Shown here: positions 8,843-16,620 of the stretch, one piece after another
Layout of the letters: the number at the start of each line of letters is the position of its first letter
Numbering within the stretch: the first letter of the stretch is position 1
Source: Caldilineaceae bacterium
Lineage (GTDB): Bacteria > Chloroflexota > Anaerolineae > Caldilineales > Caldilineaceae
Reading direction: 5' to 3'
Assembly: GCA_958295845.1 (NCBI GenBank)
Contig: OY282376.1
Location: 4,291,022 to 4,355,021 of the forward strand
Length of the DNA: 64,000 nt
Program-made: the position numbers and the translations under genes
The notes under the pieces: generated by a model
What the model was told of the DNA's origin: nothing
Seen by the model: the letters and a program-made list of their open reading frames with translations, nothing else
Database searches by the model: none

Positions 8843-9717
8843 AGTTGCAGAGAGACGATCCCTGCCACCTGGACTGAACTCTCGCCGTAATTGATGATGC
8901 GCAGGTCAAACTGGCTGGGCAGATCCGGACGCAGCATGCCCTGCCATCGCAGACTATCACCGGTCTTACGAAAGGGAAAATCGCCGGCAGGGATTCCACT
9001 GATTTCGGCGCCTCGTTCTCCGTGCCCGATGTAACCGAACGTGGTTCCTTTGAGCTGATCGCCGGGGCCGACCGAACCTGTGTAGGGAATCTTGAGTGTG
9101 TTTTCCTGCAGGGCCATTGCCGGCTGATGTATAGGTTGGATGCCCTCGATCACCATGCGATGGACACCGGCCGCCCGAACGTACTCTTCGGTCACTTGAT
9201 AGACGCGGAGTCGCAGCAGGTAGTCGACGCCGCCGATATTTGGCCACGGGCCGTCAAAGTCGAGCGAATCACCGGCGATGCGCTCTGCGCGCAGGCCGGA
9301 GAAGAGGAATTCGGCACGGCCGTCGACGACCTCGGTCAGTTGAATATCGGTGCCGCGAATGAATTCGCCGATTTCAATGCGCATTTCGGTCGGGCCGGTG
9401 AATGCGATGGCGTTTTCTGCGACATCGACGATGGGGAGGTCGACGAGCTGCGGCAGGTCGGCGATATCGCTCAGGTCGGGGAGGTCCAGTTCGTCCAGCA
9501 GATCCAGGTCGAAGCCGGGAAGTTGGTCCAGCAGTTCGTCGACGCCGGGTAGGTTACGCGGCGAGGGCAGTTTGGGCATTTGGGGCGCGCCGGGCAGGTC
9601 CGGGCCGAAGCAGGCGGACAGGAGCGGGAGGGCTATGAGCAAGGAAAGGCTCATGCGGAGCAGTTTCACAGGCAGTACTCTAGGATTGACCGTTCGCACT
9701 ATTTCTCGGTTCCTCAT
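8833..9717 (-). CDS. Predicted lipoprotein of unknown function
   Basis: A 294-residue protein with a lipoprotein signal (LLIALPLLSAC, Cys near 36) after an unusually long basic N-terminus; an internal ATG (MSLSLL) could be the real start. The mature part begins with a low-complexity stretch rich in Leu, Pro and Asp (repeats of LPDL, LDLLDELDLPDL), then a beta-rich region without a recognised motif. It is probably anchored on the outer face of the membrane. It lies between the SDR gene and the SH3-like membrane protein on the same strand. No function is proposed. Confidence 0.6.
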   Translation of the reverse strand: MRNREIVRTVNPRVLPVKLLRMSLSLLIALPLLSACFGPDLPGAPQMPKLPSPRNLPGVDELLDQLPGFDLDLLDELDLPDLSDIADLPQLVDLPIVDVAENAIAFTGPTEMRIEIGEFIRGTDIQLTEVVDGRAEFLFSGLRAERIAGDSLDFDGPWPNIGGVDYLLRLRVYQVTEEYVRAAGVHRMVIEGIQPIHQPAMALQENTLKIPYTGSVGPGDQLKGTTFGYIGHGERGAEISGIPAGDFPFRKTGDSLRWQGMLRPDLPSQFDLRIINYGESSVQVAGIVSLQLPD

Positions 9718-9780
9718 CTATATATTGTCTTCGCCGGCAAGACAACGTACCTATTGTTCGTATCGCGCTGGCACATTAGG

Positions 9781-10548
9781 CTATGCAGGGCGATCGACGT
9801 CGTAAATTCGATAGCCGTTGACCAACATGCCGCCATCGACGGCTATGCGTTCCCCGGTGATGAAACTGGACTCATCCGACGCCAAAAAGACGGCTGCTGC
9901 TGCGATTTCGTGCGGCAGGCCGTTGCGACGAAGCAGGGTATCTTCGGTCTTGCGCGGTGTTTCCAGATGCGGCGGGCGGGTCTCGATGGGACCTGGAGCG
10001 ATGGTGTTTACGCGGATATTGTAAGGGGCCAATTCGTTGGCCGCAATGCGGGTCAAGGACTCGACCGCGCTCTTGGCAGTGACATAGGCTGCGCAGCGGG
10101 GCAGAGGGACGGCGCCATTTATGGAGGAGATGTTGATGATATTTCCCCTGCCGGCCTTCGCCATAACGCGGCCCGCCAGTTGTGAACAGACAAAAACCGC
10201 CGTCTGATTGACGCTGACCACGTGATCCCAGACTGACTGGGATATTTCGAGGAAATGGCCGTTTTCGCCGAGGACAGCGGCATTGTTGACCAGGATGTCG
10301 ATACGGCCAAAACGCCGCACCGTCTTGTCAACCAACCGTTCTACGTCAGGACGGCTGGAGACATCGGTCGTGACAAAGACGGCTGTGCCGCCGACACTTT
10401 GCAACTCGGCATGGACACGGCGTCCGGATTCGATGTCCTGCTCGGCGATGACAACGGTTGCCCCTTCTTCAACAAAACGTCTGGCGATCGTACGGCCTAG
10501 CCCGCGGCCGGCACCGGTAACGATGGCGACTTTCTCTTTCAGCCGCAT
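9781..10548 (-). CDS. SDR-family oxidoreductase
   Basis: A short-chain dehydrogenase/reductase of about 255 residues acting in the cytoplasm with NAD(H) or NADP(H). Visible features are the dinucleotide-binding TGAGRGLG (11-18), VNNAA (87-91), the catalytic Ser near 142 (NISSINGA), Tyr155-x3-Lys159 (YVTAK), and a C-terminal GERIAVDGG. The start at 10548 (MRLKEKVAIV) is used, as SDRs begin shortly before the glycine-rich loop; the frame adds five codons upstream. Substrate cannot be assigned. It is preceded by 1.4 kb of non-coding DNA, so it probably begins its own transcript. Confidence 0.85.
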   Translation of the reverse strand: MRLKEKVAIVTGAGRGLGRTIARRFVEEGATVVIAEQDIESGRRVHAELQSVGGTAVFVTTDVSSRPDVERLVDKTVRRFGRIDILVNNAAVLGENGHFLEISQSVWDHVVSVNQTAVFVCSQLAGRVMAKAGRGNIINISSINGAVPLPRCAAYVTAKSAVESLTRIAANELAPYNIRVNTIAPGPIETRPPHLETPRKTEDTLLRRNGLPHEIAAAAVFLASDESSFITGERIAVDGGMLVNGYRIYDVDRPA

Positions 10549-11150
10549 ATTTCTTCCTTCCACTCCGAACTTTCAGTTTACAGTAATCACCCCCGCTTGG
10601 CAACTGAAGGAGAAAATTCTCATCTGATTTGCGTTCGATTTGAAGACGCGGTTATTGGGTACGGCGTATTGCGTATTGCGTAGGAGCGGGCAGGACAGAC
10701 GCGACTCCTTTCGGTAACCCGTGCGGGAGGTCCTGGTGTCAACCGGGACTCACATTAGATGCAAGGGCCCTGGGACTTATGCCCGGGGCAATCGCACTCA
10801 GTTTCGAAGATTAGCGTAGCCATCAGAGGGCGTCCACTTATGTTAAACCTTCCCTATGCGAGGAACGAACTGAGGCTGAGGTTCAGTTGCCCGTTGGCAA
10901 GGCGGCGCAGCGATGAGCGGAAACGGAAAGCCGGCAGAACTGCCGGGGATTTTCTCGCTTGCGTTTTGCAGTAGGCAGAGCCAGTCAATCGGCGAAGGGC
11001 GGCGAAGAACACCGGAGGCGTAACGGATTCTCAATGGGCGGCTGTGCGGCCCTTGGCGGAAGAGCATTTTCTCCCGCGAATTGCTATTGTGGCAAAGGTC
11101 AACGGGCACTCGTTATTGCTGGATTCATTTGCTTGTGTTCAGGCCGTGAA

Positions 11151-11200
11151 ATGTATACAAATGTCGCGAAATGTATACGTATGTATACGTATGTCGCGCC
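11151..11200. repeat. Five consecutive 10-bp ATGT units (helically phased array)
   Basis: Positions 11151, 11161, 11171, 11181 and 11191 each begin a 10-mer starting with ATGT: ATGTATACAA, ATGTCGCGAA, ATGTATACGT, ATGTATACGT, ATGTCGCGCC. GTATAC and CGCG are self-complementary. Ten-base spacing puts every unit on the same DNA face, as expected of a cooperative operator array. The binding protein is unknown. Confidence 0.7.
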
Positions 11201-11208
11201 ATTTTCAG

Positions 11209-11648
11209 TTTTTTTGGACGCTATTTTGCGTCTTATCGAATAGATCCTCGCCGCCCCTGATGGATACCGAGAGGACGTTTTGGGGGCATTTCACAGCGTT
11301 TCAGCTGACGGCTTTCGCCTTCAGGTTTTCTTTGGGCGAGAGCGGTAGCTATTCAACTTCGTGCGCCTCGATTGTCCATAGAGCGGGCCCGCCAAGGGTA
11401 CCTTTTCGACTCAGGTAGCCTTTCGAGGCCTTGTCCGAATTCGATGCAATTGTCTTAGGTTAGGTCGATCCAGGTCGACGCGAGTCGACCTAAGTCGACG
11501 GGAATACTTTTTTTTGGACTTTTCTCTTGATTTCGCAGGCGGTTCCTCGCCGTCTTCAATAGGTATCGGAAGATGAAGAGTCGGCGACTCACAGACTTAC
11601 AGCGGCCCTCCTTCGGCTTCATATATTCTTTTGGCGAGAGTCATGGCT
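11209..11648. repeat. Two diverged ~140-bp direct repeat copies, about 299 bp apart
   Basis: Copy 1 (about 11209-11350) and copy 2 (about 11508-11648) both start with a T-run and TTTTGGAC, share CCTCGCCG after ~35 nt, and end with TTCTTT(G/T)GGCGAGAG followed by ...GCT. The matching blocks are interrupted by diverged stretches. No coding capacity was seen. Confidence 0.55.
11472..11491. repeat. Perfect 8-bp inverted repeat with GCGA loop
   Basis: AGGTCGAC (11472-11479), GCGA loop, GTCGACCT (11484-11491). More GTCGAC copies flank it, and a run of eight T lies 16 nt downstream (11508-11515). The T-run is too far away for a classical terminator, so a protein-binding site is equally possible. 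Confidence 0.5.
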
Positions 11649-11839
11649 TCTCAGGGTCAGAGGAAACGCAACTCATTTCGGACACTATTATAGCACACGA
11701 TTTGGGCTCGCGAGGGGCAACTTTACCCGAATCTGCAGGGCATATGCATCTTATTGGGTAAGGACTTTCAGGAGGTAGTCAGTTTTTCAACCCAATTTAG
11801 ATGGGGAACTGCAGGGGATAGTGGATAGTGGATAGTGAG

Positions 11840-11934
11840 AGGGCGATTTTTCGGGGATGGAAGTGGGGACTGGACACGGGCTAGTCGATACCAGAGGTAT
11901 ATGAGAGTTCACTCCCGCTTTGGGATGCACCCTC
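11840..11934. repeat. Dispersed repeat A, copy 1
   Basis: About 95 bp, closely similar to 35323-35416: both contain GGGCG..TTC.GGGATGG, TAGTCGATACC, GAGAGTTCAC and CTTTGGGATG(C/T)ACCCT in the same order and spacing. Both copies follow a run of GTGGnnA heptamers. It is non-coding, with a short internal hairpin (ATACC..GGTAT). Confidence 0.75.
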
Positions 11935-11944
11935 AGAGTCAGCA

Positions 11945-12907
11945 TCAGAAGATACCGGGCAGGTCCAGGCGTTTGGCTAAGCGGTCGGCAAGGAGGACGA
12001 GCACCATACCCACCAGACCGTTGAAGAGGCCGGCGGCGGTCGTAAAGTCGAAGCGGGCCTGGCGGATGCCGACACGGTAGATGAACGTTTCTATCACGTC
12101 AGCGGTCATTAGCACCATATTGTTCTGCAGGATAAATATCTGTTCGAAACCGACGTTAAGGAAGAATCCAATCTGCAGGATGAAGAGAGTAACGATGGTC
12201 ATGGCGAGGCCGGGCAGAGTCACGTATCGCATGAGCTGCCAGCGGTTGGCGCCGTCGATGATGGCGGCCTCGTACAGAGTAAGGTCGATTGTTGCGATGG
12301 TGGCAAGATAGATGATGGCGGCCCAACCGGTCTCTTTGAGCAATGATGAGATTATGACAATAGGTTGGAAGTAACCCGGCTTTTGGAAGAAAGCGACTTT
12401 TTCCAAGCCGAATGCGGCGACGACGTTGTTTACGATGCCGTTTGCCGGCGACAACACGATATAGAGGATTGCGCCGTAGATTACCCAGGAAAGAAAATGG
12501 GGCACGTAGACGACGGTTTGAACAAACCGCTTATAGGCCATGTGGCGGACTTCGTTGATGAACAGCGCCAGAAGAATCGGGGCAGGGAAGGTAAAGACCA
12601 GTTTGAATACGGCAATGGAGACGGTGTTGCGCAGAACGCGCATGAAGGCGGGATCGTCGAATAGTGTGTTGAAGTGCTTGAATCCAACCCACTCGCTGCC
12701 CCAAATCCCGTGCATCAACTGGTACTTTTTGAAGGCGATGATGTTGCCCCACATGGGGTAGAAGCGGAAGATGATGAAGAAGACGAAGGGGAAGACCAGC
12801 ATCAGGTAGAGATAGCGGTATGTCCAGGCGTTGAAGAGAAACTGCGCCCAGAAGGTCCTGCGGCGGCCCGAGGTCGCGGTGGAATTGGATACGGCTGATG
12901 TTGCCAC
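11945..12907 (-). CDS. ABC sugar transporter permease, LplB type
   Basis: One of two inner-membrane channel subunits of a carbohydrate importer (CUT1/LplB-like), about 320 residues with six predicted membrane helices. The EAA loop that contacts the ATPase is seen as YEAAIIDGANRWQ, and the family N-terminal signature FYPMWGNIIAFKKYQ is present, as in LplB-type permeases. The open frame extends into the upstream gene, but the GTG at 12907 is preceded by GAGGTTGACAAA and gives a normal N-terminus. It follows the binding-protein gene after a hairpin-containing spacer. No ATPase gene is nearby, so a shared MsmK/UgpC-type ATPase elsewhere must energise it. Confidence 0.88.
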   Translation of the reverse strand: MATSAVSNSTATSGRRRTFWAQFLFNAWTYRYLYLMLVFPFVFFIIFRFYPMWGNIIAFKKYQLMHGIWGSEWVGFKHFNTLFDDPAFMRVLRNTVSIAVFKLVFTFPAPILLALFINEVRHMAYKRFVQTVVYVPHFLSWVIYGAILYIVLSPANGIVNNVVAAFGLEKVAFFQKPGYFQPIVIISSLLKETGWAAIIYLATIATIDLTLYEAAIIDGANRWQLMRYVTLPGLAMTIVTLFILQIGFFLNVGFEQIFILQNNMVLMTADVIETFIYRVGIRQARFDFTTAAGLFNGLVGMVLVLLADRLAKRLDLPGIF

Positions 12908-12930
12908 TTTGTCAACCTCATCTGGCTTTG

Positions 12931-12962
12931 GTCGGAGGCCAGTTTCTATCCCGGCCTCCGAC
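12931..12962 (-). promoter_or_regulatory. Intercistronic hairpin between binding-protein and permease genes
   Basis: GTCGGAGGCC (12931-12940) and GGCCTCCGAC (12953-12962) form a perfect 10-bp stem with a 12-nt loop in the 71-nt gap. No T-run follows, so it is more likely an RNA-stabilising or attenuating structure than a full terminator. Confidence 0.7.
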
Positions 12963-12978
12963 CACTGATGTCTGACTG

Positions 12979-14583
12979 CTAGATCTCGTTGACCTGCTCG
13001 GTGAGTAGAGGGCCACCGTTCTTTTCGAAGAAGTCGAGCCACTCTGACCAGCCCTGGTCGATATCGATGGTGCCGGCTACTGCCTGCGAGATGAACTCGC
13101 CGAAACGGGTCTGCAGGCCGGGCCAGAACTCTTTGTCGGCCTGGACGGGGCGAGGCTTCTCAGTAATCTTGAGATATTCCTGCGAGATTACCTGGGCGGC
13201 AAGCGCTTCGTCGGAGTATTTGGCTGCGAGCATGTCATCGAAGTGTTTCTTCATATCGGGCGGGAAGGTGGGGAAGGCCTGCACACCGCCCAACGTCCCG
13301 ATCGTCAGCCAGAGACCCCAGAAGACGCTGATGTCCTGGACCTCGTTTTGTTTCTGCGACCATTCTTCGCCCATGGCCTTTTTCTCTTCGGGGGTGAATT
13401 CGACACACCATCCGTTCTCGTTGAGGCCTTTGTTGGTTACGCCGAGGACGCCTTCGCAGATGATCTGGGCGGCGATGTCGGGCGTGAAGAACCAGTCGAT
13501 TACGCGCACACAGTCTTCGGGATGCTCGGCAGTGATCGGAATGACGAAGCACCAGGGCCAGCCTTCGCCGGTATAGCCGCGGCCGCCAGGTCCTTCGGGG
13601 GCCGGGCCGGCCACGACGGTGGCTTCGGGGGCAACTGTTCTGATCTGTTCCTGGGCGAAGTCGACTGCGCTCCAGGCAGTATAGACGTTGCCGGCGATTC
13701 CGGCACGGAAGGCGTTGTCTTTCTGGCCGAGAGGAATGCTGATCGAATCGGGATGGTATCCGCCGTCGGCCCAGACGGAGCTCATCCAGGCAAGCGCGTC
13801 CTTCATTCCCGGCTGGACCCAGTCCAGTTCCAGGCGGCCGTCGCGCTGACGCCAGAAGCCATTGAGGTGGTGACCGACGGCGACGCCAAAGGCATGGAAG
13901 AAGTCGTCGTCGAAGCGGACGGAGTTGTAGAGCAGGCGGCCATAGGTGTCGTCCTGGCCGTTGCCGTCGGGGTCGCTGTTGGTGAAGGCGCGCAGTACCT
14001 CGCCATACTCATCGATCGTTTCGGGGATGCCCATGCCGAGCGACTCAAGCCAGTCGCCGCGATACTGGCTGCACCAGATATTGAGGTCGTAGATATTGTG
14101 GGTGACGGCGACCTGTCTGCCGTCGTAGACGGTGGAGGCCCAAGCCGCCTCAGGCGTGACGGCGAGGATGTTCTGGCCGAACTGCTCCAGGAGCGGCCCG
14201 GTTTCGATGATGACCTCGTTCTCCATCATCAGGGGAATGTCGTTGAAGGCGTTACAGAACTGAAGGTCGGCGAGGTCACCGCTGGCGATCTGGACGGGTA
14301 TTTTGTCCAGGTAGGCTGCGTAGCTGACCCAGCGGTTCTCAAACTCGATGTCGGGGAAGCCGGCGCGCAGGAGCTTCATACGGTTTGACTTCTCCGAGGC
14401 CTCCACGCTGCCGCCGCCGATGTGAGAGATAGAGATCTTCTTCTTTTCGCCGGCGGGCATCTCAGAGTCGTCCATTTCGGACGTGCCAGCGGGCGCGGCG
14501 CAGGCTGCCAGATAGGCGCTGAATGTGCCGACTCCCATCAGTTTAAGGGCTTGTCGGCGGGTGAGTTTTGATTGTGCAGACAT
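12979..14583 (-). CDS. Extracellular sugar-binding lipoprotein of an LplABC-type ABC transporter
   Basis: A 534-residue solute-binding protein, the large LplA-like kind that pairs with LplB/LplC permeases. The N-terminus LTRRQALKLMGVGTFSAYLAAC has a twin-arginine-like motif and a lipobox, so it is probably exported folded and lipid-anchored outside. A Thr/Ser/Met-rich linker follows, then the typical large two-lobed binding protein with many Trp residues, fitting an oligosaccharide ligand. AGGAGGGAATCAAGC precedes the ATG. It lies between the two permease genes in a three-gene operon. The ligand is unknown. Confidence 0.88.
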   Translation of the reverse strand: MSAQSKLTRRQALKLMGVGTFSAYLAACAAPAGTSEMDDSEMPAGEKKKISISHIGGGSVEASEKSNRMKLLRAGFPDIEFENRWVSYAAYLDKIPVQIASGDLADLQFCNAFNDIPLMMENEVIIETGPLLEQFGQNILAVTPEAAWASTVYDGRQVAVTHNIYDLNIWCSQYRGDWLESLGMGIPETIDEYGEVLRAFTNSDPDGNGQDDTYGRLLYNSVRFDDDFFHAFGVAVGHHLNGFWRQRDGRLELDWVQPGMKDALAWMSSVWADGGYHPDSISIPLGQKDNAFRAGIAGNVYTAWSAVDFAQEQIRTVAPEATVVAGPAPEGPGGRGYTGEGWPWCFVIPITAEHPEDCVRVIDWFFTPDIAAQIICEGVLGVTNKGLNENGWCVEFTPEEKKAMGEEWSQKQNEVQDISVFWGLWLTIGTLGGVQAFPTFPPDMKKHFDDMLAAKYSDEALAAQVISQEYLKITEKPRPVQADKEFWPGLQTRFGEFISQAVAGTIDIDQGWSEWLDFFEKNGGPLLTEQVNEI

Positions 14584-14715
14584 GCTTGATTCCCTCCTGT
14601 GGAAACTGGACGTTGAATCACACTAGAGACGAAAATCGCTTCACGTCAACTACAACGGTTGAATACTTCAAACACGGTTGAAGGACGGCCAAGGGGAAAC
14701 CGGCTCTCGCGACAT

Positions 14716-15594
14716 CTACCCCTTGATCGCGCCGAGAAGGATGCCTTTAATGAAGAAACGTTGGAAGAACGGGTAAGCGACCAGCATTGGGATTGCGGCA
14801 ATTATGACGCTGGAGGCTTTGAGGGCTTCCATGCCGGCCAGCCTTTCGAAATCGTCGGCGCTGGCGGTTTGGGTGGCGAGTTGCATGGACCAGATCATGT
14901 CGCGCAGGATCACCTGGAGCGGCTGCTTATTGCCGTCGTTGATAAAGAAGATGGCCGGCAGGAACAGGTTCCAGTTGGCGACAACGTAGAACAAGGTCAG
15001 AGTCAGGAGCACTGGGACGGAAAGGGGCAGCATGATGTAGATGAGCACTTTGAAATCGTTAGCGCCGTCGATGATGGCCGATTCCTCCAGTTCTCTTGGC
15101 AACGCCTGAAAGTAGCTTTTCAGCACAATCATATTGAAGGTGTTGATGGCGTAGGGCCAGATGAGAGAGCCCCAGCTGTCGATAAGGCCGACCTCGCGCA
15201 CGGTCAGATAGAAAGGTATCAGGCTGGGGGGGAAGATCATCTGGAAGACGATCAGGGTCATGAGAATATTGCGGCCGGGCAGATAGGTGCGCGACAGAGG
15301 ATAAGCGCAGAGTATGGTCATGATCATCTGCACCAGTGTTGCGGAGGTGGTAATGAGGAAGGAGTTGCGGTAGGCCAGCCAGAAGGTGCCGCCGATGATC
15401 AGGCGCTCGTAGGCATCGAAGGAAAAACCCACCGGCCAGATATAGACTTCACCGCGAAGGATTGGGGCTTCGGCGCTGAAGGAGCGGGCGATAGTGTGGA
15501 GGAAGGGCGTTACGGCGATGAACGCGAAGATGCCAAGGCCCAGGTAAATCAGAACTGACTCGAGCCGGAACCGGAAATTGCTGGAAGCGACCAT
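14716..15594 (-). CDS. ABC sugar transporter permease, LplC type
   Basis: The second channel subunit of the importer, 292 residues with six predicted helices. The ATPase-contacting EAA loop reads LEESAIIDGANDFK; the N-terminus RLESVLIYLGLGIFAFIAVTP and the end FIKGILLGAIKG are typical of LplC/YtcP-type permeases. It is the first gene of the operon, upstream of the binding protein, whereas such operons often start with the other permease or the binding protein. An AGGTG Shine-Dalgarno precedes the ATG. A 628-bp non-coding region with a 20-bp tandem array lies upstream. Confidence 0.88.
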   Translation of the reverse strand: MVASSNFRFRLESVLIYLGLGIFAFIAVTPFLHTIARSFSAEAPILRGEVYIWPVGFSFDAYERLIIGGTFWLAYRNSFLITTSATLVQMIMTILCAYPLSRTYLPGRNILMTLIVFQMIFPPSLIPFYLTVREVGLIDSWGSLIWPYAINTFNMIVLKSYFQALPRELEESAIIDGANDFKVLIYIMLPLSVPVLLTLTLFYVVANWNLFLPAIFFINDGNKQPLQVILRDMIWSMQLATQTASADDFERLAGMEALKASSVIIAAIPMLVAYPFFQRFFIKGILLGAIKG

Positions 15595-16222
15595 TTAACA
15601 CCTAGACAGCAGAGGCTGGCGGTCGGCGTGCTCCCTGAAGCCACAGACCAAGTTAGGCAGGGCGCCCGGCGTGTACAGTGTTGGTGCGGCCCTTACTCGG
15701 CAGGTCGCCCGACGCAGGAATGGGGTTCTTGCCGTTCTGGGCTCGACGAGGGTCGGGAAGGGGCGCCCGTTTGGGTTGGCGGGGAACCGTGACGCGTTAT
15801 GAATGCGTTTGCACACGAGAGGTGTGCTGGCAATGACATCGCAAACTATGCAGGAACATCACGATATATGCAGGAACATCACAATATATGCAGGGCATCT
15901 TAGCATAGGCGGCAGGGGTTGCCAATGCACCCGAAAATATGGGGGACGCGACCTGAAACTGGGTCAGCTCTAGTCTAAGAGAGTTGCAGTGAAGGCAACG
16001 AGGAGGGTGCCGCTTGCAGGAGACGCTTGCAGGAACTCGCAAGAGGACGACGAGCGCTTCACGAGCGTCACATGAGAGATCTCGAGAGATCCACAGTTGA
16101 AACTTAAATCAGAAGTGAAATGAAAACAGTGGGCGGCGGTTGAATGGAGACGGTACGCACGGCTGCCAACTGAGGCGACGCTTCAGTCTACGGTTACTAC
16201 AGATTGGACTTGTTTCGCGGTG
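15595..16222. other. Intergenic region upstream of the LplC-type permease operon
   Basis: About 630 bp without a supportable gene. It holds the 20-bp tandem array at 15847-15898 and otherwise unremarkable sequence. It should contain the promoter of the minus-strand ABC operon; I could not identify convincing -35/-10 boxes. Confidence 0.7.
15847..15898. repeat. 20-bp tandem repeat, two and a half units
   Basis: TATGCAGGAACATCACGATA (15847-15866) and TATGCAGGAACATCACAATA (15867-15886) are followed by a partial third unit, TATGCAGGGCAT. The period is two helical turns. It lies about 250-300 bp upstream of the ABC permease start and is a candidate operator array. Confidence 0.75.
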
Positions 16223-16603
16223 TCAGTAGGCGCCGATTTCGACGAGGCGATCGTCGTCGATGCCGAAGTGGTGGGCGATTTCGTGGCGGACTACTCTTTG
16301 CACGAGTTCGCGGACTTCGGGCTCGGTGCGGCAGCGCATGAGAATGGGACGGCGGTAGATGCTGATCTTGTCGGGCATGACCAGATTGTAGCCGTGCGTT
16401 CGATCGGTCTGGGGAATGCCCTGGTAGAGGCCCAGGAGATTGCTGCGCTGGCGCACGCCGACGGACTGGAGGGTGGCACGATCGGGCCATTCCTCGACGA
16501 CGATGGCGACATTCTCCAGGCAGTCAAGAAAGATTTCGGGCAGGTCTTCTATGGCGCTGAGGACCAGCTCATCGAACTGATCCTGATTTCTGATCGATTT
16601 CAT
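16223..16603 (-). CDS. Small zincin-type metallopeptidase family protein
   Basis: A 126-residue cytoplasmic protein with the zinc-binding HEIAHHFGID motif (His107, Glu108, His111) followed by an acidic stretch. Size and layout fit the minimal zincin family (Pfam zincin_1, PF06262), in which the HExxH sits near the C-terminus. No membrane segment or signal peptide is present. Family members are widespread in high-GC bacteria; substrates are not established. It lies 17 nt downstream of the repeat lipoprotein gene on the same strand and may be co-transcribed. Confidence 0.82.
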   Translation of the reverse strand: MKSIRNQDQFDELVLSAIEDLPEIFLDCLENVAIVVEEWPDRATLQSVGVRQRSNLLGLYQGIPQTDRTHGYNLVMPDKISIYRRPILMRCRTEPEVRELVQRVVRHEIAHHFGIDDDRLVEIGAY

Positions 16604-16620
16604 TGGCGTGACCGACCGAG

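Larger units (their letters stand above)
10549..11944. other. 1.4 kb non-coding, repeat-rich intergenic region
   Basis: No open frame here has a recognisable motif, a good ribosome binding site, or codon use like the neighbours. The region holds small GTATTGC tandem repeats (10664-10681), a helically phased ATGT array (11151-11200), two diverged ~140 bp direct repeat copies (11209-11350 and 11508-11648), an inverted repeat (11472-11491), GTGGATA heptamers (11816-11838) and one copy of a dispersed repeat also found near 35.3 kb. It is locally AT-richer than the coding regions. Confidence 0.8.

Noticed and set aside
10759-11418. Several frames of 71-124 codons in the 10.5-11.9 kb gap
   Set aside because: They overlap each other on both strands, cross repeat arrays, and lack ribosome binding sites and motifs.
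11472-11515. Intrinsic terminator
   Set aside because: The stem is good, but the T-run starts 16 nt after it, so it was listed as an inverted repeat instead.
13243-14388. A 381-codon plus-strand frame over the LplA-like binding protein
   Set aside because: Same reason: the opposite strand encodes a lipoprotein binding protein with AGGAGG upstream.
15847-15898. CRISPR array
   Set aside because: The units are directly adjacent with no spacers. No cas gene is in the window. The same applies to the other short tandem arrays.
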